Part shown: piece by piece, positions 32,650-42,325 of the stretch
Position numbering within the stretch: the first letter of the stretch is position 1
Layout of the letters: every line of letters starts with the position of its first letter
Origin: Ruminococcus sp.
GTDB lineage: Bacteria > Bacillota > Clostridia > Oscillospirales > Ruminococcaceae
Assembly (NCBI GenBank): GCA_017622925.1
Contig: JAGAQC010000003.1
Span: forward strand, 1 to 64,000
Length of the DNA stretch: 64,000 nucleotides
Reading direction: 5' to 3'
Notes under the pieces: model-generated
The model's input: only the letters and a program-made list of their open reading frames with translations
Database searches by the model: none
Told to the model about the DNA's origin: nothing
Made by a program: the position numbers and the translations under genes

Positions 32650-34983
32650 ATGATAAAAAAATTGATCTCGGGAGCTGTATCGGCTGTTATGCTGACGGCT
32701 TATGCAGGCGCGGCAACCGTTCCTGACGCTGTAAATGCCGCCGATACTCCAAACTATGCGGAGGCTCTGCAAAAATCGCTGTACTTCTACGAATGTCAGC
32801 AGGCAGGACCTCTCCCCGACTGGAACAGGGTCGAATGGCGTGCCGATTCCACCATGATAGACGAAGTTAAAGGCGGCTGGTACGATGCCGGCGACCACGT
32901 AAAATTCAATCTGCCTATGGCTTATTCGGCTTCAATGCTTGCATGGGGACTTTATCAGTACCCCGACGGAATTGAAAGCTGCGGCGAAATGACCAACTAT
33001 GTCAATAACCTTGAATTTGTTCTCGATTATCTCGCCGACTGCGACAAAGGCTCAGAAGTCGTTTATCAAGTCGGAAACGGTCAGATAGACCATACATGGT
33101 GGGGTCCTGTGGAGCTTTATCAGTACGGTATGGAGGACAACGGCACGTCTTACGAATCGGCTCGTGCGGTTCTTTCGGCTTCAGAGGGCTGTTCGGCAGT
33201 TTTCGGCGGTATGGCAGCGGCTTTGGCTGCGGGAAGCGCTGCGCTCAAAGGGCGTATAGACAGCTCCAAAACAGACAGCTACATCGAACACGCTGAAAAT
33301 ATATTCAAGCTTGCTGACGCTTCAAAAAGCGATGCTACCTATAATGATTCCGATGCCTCCGGCTTCTATCGTTCGAGCCACTTCTACGATGAGCTTTTCT
33401 ACGCCGCAAACTGGCTGTATATAGCCACCGGCGATAAAGCATACCTCGACAAAGCCGAAAGCTATATCCCGTTTCAGGGCAAGGAGCTTGGTTCTGACGA
33501 GCTGAAATACTCATGGGCGCACTGCTGGGACGACGTTATGCAGGGAGCTATGCTGCTCTACGCTATAAATTCTCAGGACAGCACGTACATCGCCCGAGTT
33601 CAAAAGCATGTCGATTACCTTACGAAAGCCAAAAAGGTTGACGATAAACTCGTATATATCGACAGTTGGGGCTGCGCAAGATACGCCCAGACCTCTGCAT
33701 TCATCTCCGCAGTTGCATGCGATACGGTTCTTAAAGACAAGGACACCAAAGCCTACGAACAGTTCTATGAAGATCAGGTAAACTATGTCCTCGGCGACAA
33801 TCCCTCGGGTCAGAGCTATGTTGTAGGCTACGGCGATAAGCCTGCTCATAACGCTCATCACAGGACTGCTCACGCTTCTTGGAAAAACGATATTTATACG
33901 CCTGTACAGAACAGACATACACTCTACGGAGCTTTGGTCGGAGGTCCTAATCAGGACGGCTCATACGAGGACGACCGCAACAACTACATCAACAACGAGG
34001 TCGCTACAGACTACAATGCAGGTTATACCGCTATTCTCTGCAAAATGATAGACAAGTACGGCGGAAAAACAGACCCGTCCTTCCCTCCGAAAGAGACTCA
34101 TGACGGTCCAGAATTCTTTGTTGAAGCCCTCGACAAGGGAATTACCGCTTCGGGAGCTACCATAAGCTTTAAAGTTACCAACCATTCAGCATGGCCTGCA
34201 AGGGTTCAGGACAATATCTCTTTCCGCTATTATATGGATCTCAGCGAGATCATCGACGCAGGCAAGTCTCCCGAAAGCGTTGTTATCCGCTGCGACAGAG
34301 ACCAGTCCGCTATGTATTCGGGAAAGGGCGTTAAACCTGCGGAAATCTCGGGTATACAGCATTATAAAGATAACATTTACTACGTTGAAGTCAATCTTCC
34401 CGACGGCAGAGCGGTTATGCCCGTTTCCGAGGGAATGCAGCAATGCGAAATACTTATCGCATTTGTTTACCCCGACTACGGCAGCGGTTGGGACGCTGAA
34501 AACGACTTCTCCAATCAGGAAATTTTAGGAAAAACAGGTACGACCGACGAGGAGGGTACTGTCAAGGGAATTGTTACAAAGTATATTCCCGTATATGTCA
34601 ACGGAAAGCTTTACTACGGCGAAGAACCCGACGGCACATCGGCTGACGGAGACAGCGAGCCTTCAACCGAACCTGTAAAGCCTGTTCCCACCGAGCCTGT
34701 TACTACCGAACCCGTCAGCGAACCGACAGAACCCGAAGTTACAACAAATGCGCCTGATCCAGACACTCTCCTTGGTGACGCAAACTGTGACGGACAGGTT
34801 ACTATTGCCGATTCTACGGCGATACTTCAAGCTCTCGGAAATCCCGATAAATACGGACTTTCCAAACTCGGAGAAAAAAATGCCGACTGCTGCAATCCCG
34901 GAGATGGTATTCTCCCCTCTGATGCGCTTGCCATTCAGAAATTAGACGCAAAACTGCTTTCAAAGCTTCCCGAAATCGAATAA
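32650..34983 (+). CDS. Dockerin-bearing GH9 endoglucanase with CBM3
   Basis: 777-residue secreted cellulase. The signal peptide (about 1-31) is followed by the GH9 catalytic (alpha/alpha)6 domain (about 33-470): GGWYDAGDHVKF at 75-86 with the catalytic Asp pair, HHRTAHASW, and acid Glu450 in NNEVATDYNAG. A CBM3 domain (about 485-645; GPEFFVEALDKGITASG … VYPDYGSGWDAENDFSNQ), probably the 3c type that feeds cellulose to GH9, comes next. After a Thr/Pro/Glu linker lies a type I dockerin (about 705-777) with calcium loops DANCDGQVTIAD and NPGDGILPSDA. It would be displayed on a cellulosome scaffoldin. SD GAGAGGAGC. Confidence 0.95.
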   Translation: MIKKLISGAVSAVMLTAYAGAATVPDAVNAADTPNYAEALQKSLYFYECQQAGPLPDWNRVEWRADSTMIDEVKGGWYDAGDHVKFNLPMAYSASMLAWGLYQYPDGIESCGEMTNYVNNLEFVLDYLADCDKGSEVVYQVGNGQIDHTWWGPVELYQYGMEDNGTSYESARAVLSASEGCSAVFGGMAAALAAGSAALKGRIDSSKTDSYIEHAENIFKLADASKSDATYNDSDASGFYRSSHFYDELFYAANWLYIATGDKAYLDKAESYIPFQGKELGSDELKYSWAHCWDDVMQGAMLLYAINSQDSTYIARVQKHVDYLTKAKKVDDKLVYIDSWGCARYAQTSAFISAVACDTVLKDKDTKAYEQFYEDQVNYVLGDNPSGQSYVVGYGDKPAHNAHHRTAHASWKNDIYTPVQNRHTLYGALVGGPNQDGSYEDDRNNYINNEVATDYNAGYTAILCKMIDKYGGKTDPSFPPKETHDGPEFFVEALDKGITASGATISFKVTNHSAWPARVQDNISFRYYMDLSEIIDAGKSPESVVIRCDRDQSAMYSGKGVKPAEISGIQHYKDNIYYVEVNLPDGRAVMPVSEGMQQCEILIAFVYPDYGSGWDAENDFSNQEILGKTGTTDEEGTVKGIVTKYIPVYVNGKLYYGEEPDGTSADGDSEPSTEPVKPVPTEPVTTEPVSEPTEPEVTTNAPDPDTLLGDANCDGQVTIADSTAILQALGNPDKYGLSKLGEKNADCCNPGDGILPSDALAIQKLDAKLLSKLPEIE

Positions 34984-34998
34984 ATAGTATAAATATAT

Positions 34999-35036
34999 AA
35001 AGGCAATACCTTTCAATGCAAGGGTATTGCCTTTTA
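34999..35036 (+). terminator. Terminator after the GH9 cellulase
   Basis: Stem AAGGCAATACC/GGTATTGCCTT with a 12-nt loop followed by TTAT; 15 bp beyond the stop codon. Confidence 0.88.
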
Positions 35037-35066
35037 TACTTTACTTTTATAAAAATGCCGCTTTAT

Positions 35067-35098
35067 AATGCTGAACAGAAAATTTGTACGCCAACAGG
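35067..35098. repeat. Truncated inner fragment of repeat E2
   Basis: Matches the inner left arm of E2 (around 3956-3987) over about 30 bp with a few changes: AATGCTGAACAGAAAATT followed by TGTACGCCAA. The outer end and core are missing. Confidence 0.65.
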
Positions 35099-35140
35099 AT
35101 AAATTGTTAAATAATAAAAATATATATTTACGTGTCTTTT

Positions 35141-35166
35141 TGAACGTACCTTAAACGAATGTTGTC
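35141..35166 (+). promoter_or_regulatory. Possible ECF-type promoter for the sigma factor gene
   Basis: GAAC near 35142 and GTC at 35164-35166 are spaced as in many ECF promoters, about 40 bp upstream of the ECF gene. This could allow autoregulation. The motif is short and unreplicated in the window. Confidence 0.3.
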
Positions 35167-35202
35167 TATGAATCGATTCATACAGAAATTGGAGGACTTG
35201 TC

Positions 35203-35766
35203 ATGACAGATAAAGACTGGGCTGAGATGATGAACAGATCGCCTCAGACCGCCTGTAAAATGCTTATCGACGAATACGGCGATCTCGTTTACGCTATCGT
35301 TATCAATAAGCTGAAAGGTACTGCCGACCGCGAGACTATCGACGACTGCGTAAGCGATATTTTCGTTGAAATATTACGGAATACCGACAAATTCCTGCTG
35401 TCACGAGGTACATTAAAAGGCTTCATCAGCTCCATAGCAAAGAATACCGCAATAGATACGTTCCGCAGTTTAACATATCGGCGCAGCGTCACGGTATCGG
35501 CGGACAGCGAGGACGTCGTTCTTCCTCCTGCTTCCGACCGCACCGACGACGAGATCGAGGACAAATTGTTCCGCAGGCATTTGTGGGACATCGTAAAATC
35601 CCTCGGCGAGCCTGATACGACAATTATCACCTGTCAGTTTTTTTACGATATGACTCTGCAAAATATAGCCGATAAACTGAAAATGAGCTATGCCGCCGTA
35701 CAGAAAAGAAGCTTTCGTGCAAGAGAGCGTATCAAGAAAATACTGCTGAGTGAAAATTATTTTTAA
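35203..35766 (+). CDS. ECF-family RNA polymerase sigma factor
   Basis: 187 residues. Region 2 (MLIDEYGDLVYAIVINKL … DDCVSDIFVEILRN, then GTLKGFISSIAKNTAIDTFR) and region 4 (IITCQFFYDMTLQNIADKLKMSYAAVQKRSFRARERIKKIL) are joined by an acidic linker with no region 3, the ECF architecture. The adjacent membrane protein, 11 bp downstream, is the likely anti-sigma partner. The target genes are unknown. SD TTGGAGG. Confidence 0.9.
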   Translation: MTDKDWAEMMNRSPQTACKMLIDEYGDLVYAIVINKLKGTADRETIDDCVSDIFVEILRNTDKFLLSRGTLKGFISSIAKNTAIDTFRSLTYRRSVTVSADSEDVVLPPASDRTDDEIEDKLFRRHLWDIVKSLGEPDTTIITCQFFYDMTLQNIADKLKMSYAAVQKRSFRARERIKKILLSENYF

Positions 35767-35777
35767 GGAGCGTTTTT

Positions 35778-36842
35778 ATGAATAAAAAAAGAAAAACGGA
35801 CGAGATCGAAAAGCTCACGGCTCTTGACGATGATTCGGTCGAGGAGATAGCCGAGGTATGTCCTTTCCTTGACGAATCTCATAAAAACAGGCTTTATGCG
35901 CTATGCGAAAAAAAACTGAACGCAGATAAAAACGAGAAAAAAAGCGTTCTCACGGAAAATCACGATACGGAATATATCCTGATGAAAAGCAAAAAAAAGC
36001 CGTTTTTCCGCAGACTGTTTTTTACCATAGCAGCATCGTTTGCGCTTATCGTGGGAGTAACTGCGCTGACGCTTTCAGCTAAATATGCTATGCACCGCAG
36101 CTTTAAAACTGAGACAAAAGATAAAAGCGGTAACAAAACCTTATGTGAAATTTCTATCGAAAGCAATGATTGTGCGGAGAACAATGCAGATGAAATTTCG
36201 GAACGTTTAGTGGTCAACGGCTTTAACGTTTACAATTTTCCCGAATATCTTGCGTTTCTTCAAGGTATTCCGAAAAATAAAAATTTTTATAAATATACTG
36301 CCGCCGACAGCTATGGAGCTATAAATTTTTCCCTGAAAGACCTTAACAACGACAAAATGCCTGAGATGCTTATCTACAATTACGATACTCTTATCGGAAT
36401 TTACGTCGATACCGAGGATTCCTCCGTGGCTGAACCTCTTTTCGATATGGACAGTTCACCCCTCCTCAGTTTGTGCGAGTTTGATGTTATCCGCTATAAA
36501 AGCTCCGATGAACCGCAGACGGAAATTTACTATAAGTATATCGGCGGAAAGGAACTGAACGTCATTTACGGTATGCAAAGCTTTTACTATAAAACTTTTA
36601 ACAATGGTGAGCTTTACGAGGACGGCTCGGAATACGCATACTACGCCGTTACAAAAGACCGTCTGCCCGATGAGGGTCACGGTTGGGACGGCGAACGGTA
36701 TTCGTTCCCTGATGAAGCGTACCGTATATCCGAAAGCGACTTTGAAAATACCCGAAATAAATTTTCTGAAATTTCAATAGATCATATTGCAGCTCTCCCC
36801 CTTTATGAAATTATCCCCGAAACAGAAAATGTTTCCAAATAG
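35778..36842 (+). CDS. Putative anti-sigma membrane protein
   Basis: 354 residues. The cytosolic N-terminus (about 1-80: EEIAEVCPFLDESHKNRLYALCEKKL) is followed by a basic cluster, one transmembrane helix (about 81-105, FFTIAASFALIVGVTALTL) and an extracytoplasmic domain. That domain includes FSLKDLNNDKMPEMLIYNYD, an acidic loop like those of FG-GAP/VCBS-type repeats. Placement directly behind the ECF gene and its single-pass topology indicate a regulator of that sigma factor. No known zinc-binding anti-sigma motif is present, so the family is unclear. Confidence 0.75.
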   Translation: MNKKRKTDEIEKLTALDDDSVEEIAEVCPFLDESHKNRLYALCEKKLNADKNEKKSVLTENHDTEYILMKSKKKPFFRRLFFTIAASFALIVGVTALTLSAKYAMHRSFKTETKDKSGNKTLCEISIESNDCAENNADEISERLVVNGFNVYNFPEYLAFLQGIPKNKNFYKYTAADSYGAINFSLKDLNNDKMPEMLIYNYDTLIGIYVDTEDSSVAEPLFDMDSSPLLSLCEFDVIRYKSSDEPQTEIYYKYIGGKELNVIYGMQSFYYKTFNNGELYEDGSEYAYYAVTKDRLPDEGHGWDGERYSFPDEAYRISESDFENTRNKFSEISIDHIAALPLYEIIPETENVSK

Positions 36843-36923
36843 TTTTTGATATATCATAAAGGTAACAAATACTGTGTAAAATTACATTAAAATTACATTT
36901 TGTTTAATATACTCCGCATTTTA

Positions 36924-36952
36924 TTGACAAATACTGTCAATTATGATAAACT
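36924..36952 (+). promoter_or_regulatory. Sigma-A-like promoter for the DUF4349 gene
   Basis: TTGACA (36924-36929), 17-bp spacer, TAAACT (36947-36952), 40 bp upstream of the start codon. Confidence 0.75.
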
Positions 36953-36992
36953 CTAATCAGAAAATAAAATTTCTCAATAGGAGGTCACTCAT

Positions 36993-38003
36993 ATGACTAA
37001 AAAAGCAATTATTATTCCTGCGCTGTTAAGTATGTCCCTGCTTACTGCCTGCGGCGAAAATATGGAGAAGGCAGCAGATTACTCATCGTCATCATCATAC
37101 ACCAACGGTATAACCTATGATAATGAGTCAGTGGAAGAGGAATATAATGCTGATAGTGAAGCATCAGAGGACACCAATTCCACCGAAAAAGAAAACAACA
37201 CCTCCTCAGATGTTATCCGCAAGGAAATGCTCGTTTATTCCTGCACTATGACCGTAGACGTACTCGATTTCGATACTGCGCACAGCTCCTTCAAGAACAA
37301 TCTCGAAACATACGGAGCGTTTATCGAAAACGAAAATTACAACAGCGGAAGTTCCGGCGGCAGGTATTATGACCCCGATACGGAAAAATGGAGGACTTTT
37401 ACAGCAACTGTGCGTGTTCCGAGTGAGGATTACGATGAATTCTGCGAAAAAACGGCAGAACTTGGCGACCTCCGCAGCAAAAACGCCTCTGTTGAAAATA
37501 TGAGCCGTGAATATTACGACCTCTCCGCTACCCTTGAAATATACGAGGCAAAGGAAAAACGCTACATGGAACTGTTAGCGAGCATTACGGACGACGAACA
37601 ATACGCTATGACGGTCGAAAACCAGCTTACAGATATTCAGGTCGATATTTCAAAGCTAAAAACACGCATGAACGATATTCAGACGGACGTTGCCTATTCC
37701 TACGTTTATCTGACAATGAACGAGGTCAAGGAATATACCGAAGAACCTGTAAAAACAGACACTTTCACGCAGAGACTTAAAAATACCGTGTCCAAAGCTA
37801 CATCGAACTTCCTGTCGATAATGGAAAGCCTGCTTTTCATATTCATTTACATTTTCCCACACCTTGCCGTTATCTGTATCGTGGTATTTATTGTACTCTT
37901 TATTATTAAAAGGTCAATGAAAAAACGAAGCAAAAAACAAACCTTGAACTACTCCGCCGCTGTTCAGCCAACCGAGGAAAACGACAAGGATACCGATAAA
38001 TAA
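36993..38003 (+). CDS. DUF4349 lipoprotein
   Basis: 336 residues. The lipobox is SLLTAC, followed by a low-complexity Ser/Thr/Glu region. The DUF4349 domain (LVYSCTMTVDVLDFDTAHSSFKNNLETYGAFIENE … TATVRVPSEDYDEFCEKTAELGDL) is followed by a coiled-coil stretch (about 195-245) and a C-terminal transmembrane segment (about 275-305) ahead of a basic tail. Lipidation plus a C-terminal helix anchors both ends. The family is often found near ECF systems and may sense envelope state. It has its own promoter and SD AGGAGGTC. Confidence 0.88.
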   Translation: MTKKAIIIPALLSMSLLTACGENMEKAADYSSSSSYTNGITYDNESVEEEYNADSEASEDTNSTEKENNTSSDVIRKEMLVYSCTMTVDVLDFDTAHSSFKNNLETYGAFIENENYNSGSSGGRYYDPDTEKWRTFTATVRVPSEDYDEFCEKTAELGDLRSKNASVENMSREYYDLSATLEIYEAKEKRYMELLASITDDEQYAMTVENQLTDIQVDISKLKTRMNDIQTDVAYSYVYLTMNEVKEYTEEPVKTDTFTQRLKNTVSKATSNFLSIMESLLFIFIYIFPHLAVICIVVFIVLFIIKRSMKKRSKKQTLNYSAAVQPTEENDKDTDK

Positions 38004-38010
38004 GAGCATT

Positions 38011-38049
38011 AAAAAACTGCTGCACTTGATCTTCGTGCAGCAGTTTTTT
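38011..38049. terminator. Bidirectional terminator between DUF4349 and pyk
   Basis: Perfect 15-bp stem AAAAAACTGCTGCAC/GTGCAGCAGTTTTTT with a 9-nt loop, between convergent genes. Confidence 0.94.
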
Positions 38050-38061
38050 TATAATTATTTC

Positions 38062-39492
38062 TTAGATTTGATTTCCTATTCTTTCCACCTTCATAAGGTT
38101 GGTAGTACCTGAAACTCCGAGCGGCACACCTGCTGTAATAGCCACAAGATCGCCGTCCTCCACAAGACGATGTTCTTCGGCAGCCTCGACTGCGGCGGCA
38201 AACAGCTCGTCGGTACTGTTTTTTTCGTCAATAATATACGGTATAACTCCCCAGCTCATATTCATCTGGCGGCACACCATTTCACTCATTGTACAACTTA
38301 TAATAGGACAGCACGGACGGTACTTCGATATAAGACGCGCTGTCTGTCCGCCGAGAGATACTGTAATTATTGCGCTTGCGTCAAGGTCGTGGGCTGTCGT
38401 TACAGTAGCATGAGCGATAGCCTCCGCAATACTTCCCTCGGGATTTGAACGGCGGATAGCAAAGCGTCCCTTGTAATCTATATTGTTTTCAGTATTTTCT
38501 GCAATCAACGCCATTGTCTTTACAGCTTCAACGGGGTACGCTCCTGCGGCTGTTTCGCCTGAAAGCATTATTGCGCTTGTGCCGTCGTAGATAGCGTTGG
38601 CAACGTCCGTTATCTCTGCACGGGTGGGTCTGGGGTTGGTTATCATGGATTCGAGCATCTGAGTTGCCGTAACGACCTGTTTTCCCGCATTGTAGCCCTT
38701 TTTGATAAGAGCCTTCTGTATAGCCGGAATCTGCTCAAAAGGTATTTCAACGCCCATATCGCCGCGTGCGACCATGATACCGTCCGCCGCTTCAAGGATC
38801 TCGTCAATATTCTCAACGCCGTCGCTGTTTTCTATCTTGGCGATTATACGAACATCGTACCAGCCAAGACTTTGAGTGAACTTTCTGAGATAATTTATAT
38901 CCGCCGCCGAGCGAACAAAGCTTGCAGCGATAAAATCAAATCCCATTTTTGCACCGAATTCCAGATCGTCCATATCTCTTTCACTGAGGTACGGCATTGA
39001 AAGCTTGACCCCCGGAACGTTGATACCCTTGTTGTTAGAAAGCGTACCTCCGTGGATAACACGGCATATAATGTCGGTCTTTGTGACTTTTTCCGCAAGA
39101 AGCTCGATAACGCCGTCATTAATGAGTATCCTCGTTCCTATACTTACATCTCTCGGCAGCTTTTTAAAGGTTATGCTGCCGACCTCTGCCGTACAGGGAA
39201 CGTCTTCGGTAGTCAGCGTGTACACATCGCCGTCATGAATTTCAACGGGTTTATCGTCAACAAATTTACCTAAACGTATCTCCGGACCTTTAGTATCAAG
39301 GATAGTGGCTATCGGAAGGTCAAGCTCCTTTCTAAGACGCTCGATCTGCCGCAGACGTTTTTCATGAGTAGCGTAATCCCCGTGAGAGAAATTGAACCTC
39401 GCCACGTTCATTCCGGCAAGCATAAGCTCGCGCATGATGTTTTCATCGTCTGTTGCCGGACCGATAGTGCAAACAATCTTGGTTTTTCTCAT
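38062..39492 (-). CDS. pyk: Pyruvate kinase
   Basis: 476 residues. It converts phosphoenolpyruvate and ADP to pyruvate and ATP. Conserved KIVCTIGPATDD, MNVARFNFSHGD, DTKGPEIRLG, IIAKIENSDGVENIDEI, MVARGDMGVEIP and MLESMITNPRPTRAE. The C-terminal domain ends at the normal short form, without the phosphohistidine extension found in some Bacillota pyruvate kinases. It is 15 bp downstream of pcrA, probably co-transcribed. Confidence 0.97.
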   Translation of the reverse strand: MRKTKIVCTIGPATDDENIMRELMLAGMNVARFNFSHGDYATHEKRLRQIERLRKELDLPIATILDTKGPEIRLGKFVDDKPVEIHDGDVYTLTTEDVPCTAEVGSITFKKLPRDVSIGTRILINDGVIELLAEKVTKTDIICRVIHGGTLSNNKGINVPGVKLSMPYLSERDMDDLEFGAKMGFDFIAASFVRSAADINYLRKFTQSLGWYDVRIIAKIENSDGVENIDEILEAADGIMVARGDMGVEIPFEQIPAIQKALIKKGYNAGKQVVTATQMLESMITNPRPTRAEITDVANAIYDGTSAIMLSGETAAGAYPVEAVKTMALIAENTENNIDYKGRFAIRRSNPEGSIAEAIAHATVTTAHDLDASAIITVSLGGQTARLISKYRPCCPIISCTMSEMVCRQMNMSWGVIPYIIDEKNSTDELFAAAVEAAEEHRLVEDGDLVAITAGVPLGVSGTTNLMKVERIGNQI

Positions 39493-39507
39493 AATATCCT
39501 CCTATTA

Positions 39508-41856
39508 TCAAAGCTTGGTCAACTTTGCAAAGTTCGCCATGATCTTTTTTGTGCCGACTTTGTCAAAAGCTATTTCAAGCATATAATCGTTTGAAGCAGG
39601 CAAGGCTGAAATTACCGTACCCTCGCCGAAAAGCCTGTGAAGAACTCTCTCCCCCGCTTCATATGTCGTATTCGAGGTATTCACGGACGACTGCCGTTTC
39701 GCCCTCGCAAGCTGCTGCTGCAACGAAAGCGACTGAACCTCCGTAACGCCGCTGTCGTGGTCGTCCTTGAACTTCGAGTAGTTGTCCTTTTTATCTATAA
39801 GCTCCCTGCCTATTTCACGGACAAAACGTGAAGTCACGTTGCGCTGCGTCTGACCGAAGATCATACGTCTGCCTGCGCTTGTGATGTAGAGCTGCCGCTT
39901 TGCTCGCGTTATTGCAACATATGCAAGCCGCCGTTCCTCCTCCATATCCTCCTCGCTGTCGAGACAACGTGAACTCGGGAAGATACCGTCCTCCATACCG
40001 ATAATGAAAACATTGTCAAATTCAAGTCCCTTAGCGGAATGCACCGTCATAAGAGTTACCTTGTCAAGACTGCCGTCGTCGCCGTCCGCTTCGGTATAAA
40101 GAGCGGTTTCTTCAAGGAATCCGCCGAGAGTCGGCTCATCCGACTGCTCCATATACTGGATAACGGAAGTCCTTAGTTCGTTTACGTTTTCAATCTTCGT
40201 TTCGCCGTTTTCCATTGTTTTGAGATAGTCGAGGTAGCCTGTTTTTTCGAGAACGGCGTCAAGCAGCTCGTCAAGAGGAACTTCATCGACCATATCTATA
40301 AGCTCTCCGAACATAGCCGCCGCATTTTTCAGAGCGGTGACTTTTTTTGAAAGGGGCGCATAATCTTCGCAGTCACGCATTACCTCGTATGGAGATATTC
40401 TGAGATCGCGGCTGATGTCGTCTATAAGAGCTACCGTAGAATCGCCTATACCTCTTTTGGGTTCGCTGATTATACGTCTGAAACGCAGCATATCGTTCGG
40501 ATTATTTATAAACGCAAGATATGAAGTTACGTCCTTTATCTCCTTGCGGTCGTAGAAACGCATACCGCCATAAACCTTATAGGGAATATCCGCCTTTACC
40601 AAAGCGCGCTCCACAATATTAGACTGCGCGTTCATGCGGTAAAGTACGGCGTTGCGGCTATATGTACCATGTTCTTCGTAGTCGGCTTTAATCGTATCGG
40701 CAACATATGCCGCTTCGTCGTTTTCGTCCGCCGCCTTATACCAGATTATTTTGCCGCCCTCTTCTCCCGATGTCCACAATGATTTTATCTTTCTTCCCAC
40801 ATTGTTTGAGATAACGGAGTTCGCCGCATCAAGAATTGTCTGAGTGGAACGGTAATTCTGTTCAAGACGAATCACCTTTGCGCCCTCGAACTGTTCCTCA
40901 AATCCGAGAATATTTTCAATATTAGCTCCTCTGAAACGATAAATGCTCTGATCGTCGTCGCCTACAACGCAAAGATTTCTGTGACCTGCCGACAACTGAG
41001 AAACGAGCCTGAACTGAACGTGGTTCGTATCCTGATACTCGTCTACCATAATATACTTGTAGCGGCTGCGATATTTCTCCAGTATCTCGGGAAAACTATC
41101 AAAAAGCTCAACTGTTTTGCAGAGAATATCGTCAAAATCAAGAGCATTTGCGCTTCGCAGACGTTCCATATATATCTTATATATCCTTGCAACGACCTTT
41201 TTTCTGTAATCTATTCCCGCGTCCGCAAGCATTTTTTCGGGAGAGATCATCTTATCCTTAGCAAAGCTGATGTTCGCCAGCACCGATTTCGGCGCAAACT
41301 GCTTTTCGCTGACGTCAAGTTCGGCTATAATGTTTTTTACGAGTCTCTGACTGTCGGCGGAATCGTATATGGTAAAATCCCTGCCGAAGCCGATATTTTC
41401 TATTTCGCTCCTGAGTATACGCATACAGGCGGAATGGAACGTTGCCGCATGTATGGCTGCCGCGTCTTCGCCGAGCATTGAAGCAAGACGCTCTTTAAGC
41501 TCCCCTGCCGCCTTATTTGTGAAAGTAATAGCAAGTATATTCCACGGTCTTACGGGAGCTGCCGCAATAATATCCCTAAGTGTATCAAAATCTTCTGTCC
41601 GTCCCTCCGCATAGTCGTTGAGAAATTTTATGTCGTCATCTGTTCCTGTTGTTGTTTCGTCGAAGTAGGCATTGCCGAAGTTAATTAAATTAGCAATACG
41701 ATTAACAATAACGGTAGTCTTTCCGCTTCCCGCGCCTGCAAGAACAAGCACAGGTCCATTAACTGTAAATACAGCCTCCTGCTGCATATCATTCATTCGG
41801 CTGAAGTATTTTTTCAATGCTGCCTGTTTCGCCGCAATAAAAGAGTTGTTCGCCAT
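39508..41856 (-). CDS. pcrA: UvrD/PcrA-family ATP-dependent DNA helicase
   Basis: 782-residue superfamily 1A helicase. Motif I is LAGAGSGKTTVI, motif Ia ITFTNKAA, motif II VDEYQDTNHVQ, motif III VGDDDQSIYRFRGA, motif IV LEQNYRST, motif V TVHSAKGLEFDNVF and motif VI YVAITRAK. The C-terminal Tudor-like segment (GERVLHRLFGEGTVISA) is typical of PcrA, which binds RNA polymerase. ATG 41856 has GGAGAAG upstream; the 11-residue longer reading is less likely. Confidence 0.95.
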   Translation of the reverse strand: MANNSFIAAKQAALKKYFSRMNDMQQEAVFTVNGPVLVLAGAGSGKTTVIVNRIANLINFGNAYFDETTTGTDDDIKFLNDYAEGRTEDFDTLRDIIAAAPVRPWNILAITFTNKAAGELKERLASMLGEDAAAIHAATFHSACMRILRSEIENIGFGRDFTIYDSADSQRLVKNIIAELDVSEKQFAPKSVLANISFAKDKMISPEKMLADAGIDYRKKVVARIYKIYMERLRSANALDFDDILCKTVELFDSFPEILEKYRSRYKYIMVDEYQDTNHVQFRLVSQLSAGHRNLCVVGDDDQSIYRFRGANIENILGFEEQFEGAKVIRLEQNYRSTQTILDAANSVISNNVGRKIKSLWTSGEEGGKIIWYKAADENDEAAYVADTIKADYEEHGTYSRNAVLYRMNAQSNIVERALVKADIPYKVYGGMRFYDRKEIKDVTSYLAFINNPNDMLRFRRIISEPKRGIGDSTVALIDDISRDLRISPYEVMRDCEDYAPLSKKVTALKNAAAMFGELIDMVDEVPLDELLDAVLEKTGYLDYLKTMENGETKIENVNELRTSVIQYMEQSDEPTLGGFLEETALYTEADGDDGSLDKVTLMTVHSAKGLEFDNVFIIGMEDGIFPSSRCLDSEEDMEEERRLAYVAITRAKRQLYITSAGRRMIFGQTQRNVTSRFVREIGRELIDKKDNYSKFKDDHDSGVTEVQSLSLQQQLARAKRQSSVNTSNTTYEAGERVLHRLFGEGTVISALPASNDYMLEIAFDKVGTKKIMANFAKLTKL

Positions 41857-41901
41857 AAATAATCTTCTCCGTTTAAAAATATAATACACATTGTCATTTA
41901 T

Positions 41902-41929
41902 ATTATACCATATTTTTTTCCATTTGCAA
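41902..41929 (-). promoter_or_regulatory. Putative promoter for pcrA-pyk
   Basis: TTGCAA (41924-41929), 16-bp spacer, TATAAT (41902-41907) on the minus strand, about 45 bp ahead of pcrA. Confidence 0.6.
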
Positions 41930-41978
41930 ATACCAAATTTAATAAAAGAAAAATTTGTTGAATTTTAATATTTTTCTC

Positions 41979-42007
41979 TTGACTAATTCCTGTTTTTGGT
42001 GTATAAT
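41979..42007 (+). promoter_or_regulatory. Sigma-A-like promoter for glgA
   Basis: TTGACT (41979-41984), 17-bp spacer, TATAAT (42002-42007). It is 318 bp upstream of the glgA start codon, which implies a long leader. Confidence 0.8.
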
Positions 42008-42029
42008 ATTAATATAAAAACTGTCTACC

Positions 42030-42175
42030 ACTTAGTGGGGGGACTCTGTCCCCCACACCCCCTGCCAAAGGGGTGACCCCTTTGGAATCTCTGATGTCGT
42101 GAATTGGGCTGTGAAAATCCCCGAATTAATACAGTCCTGTTAGTCGCCATGATTTCCACAGTCCAATTCACGAGA
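42030..42175 (+). promoter_or_regulatory. Structured 5' leader of glgA
   Basis: Three strong hairpins in series: GTGGGGG/CCCCCAC (42035-42056), CCAAAGGGG/CCCCTTTGG (42065-42085) and a large stem of about 22 bp with few mismatches, arms CGTGAATTGGGCTGTGAAAA and its complement (42098-42172), loop about 30 nt. None has a proper U-run. Either a cis-regulatory RNA or inserted repetitive DNA; I match it to no known riboswitch class. Confidence 0.6.
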
Positions 42176-42325
42176 ACGAACACCAAGAATCACCTCTTTA
42201 ACAGAAAATACAGGAAACAATATCCCATTAAGTTGTGGATAGAACAAATCGTGGCTTATATTGTTAAGCCGTCTGCTTACTTCTCAAACTGTTGTTACAG
42301 TATTATTTTACAAGGAGATGACATT

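Noticed and set aside
35067..35098. Possible small RNA between the GH9 and ECF genes
   Set aside because: The only structure is explained by a fragment of repeat E2 and the cellulase terminator.
42104..42325. 74-residue N-terminal extension of glgA
   Set aside because: Covers the hairpin leader; the standard GlgA start with a good SD is at 42326.
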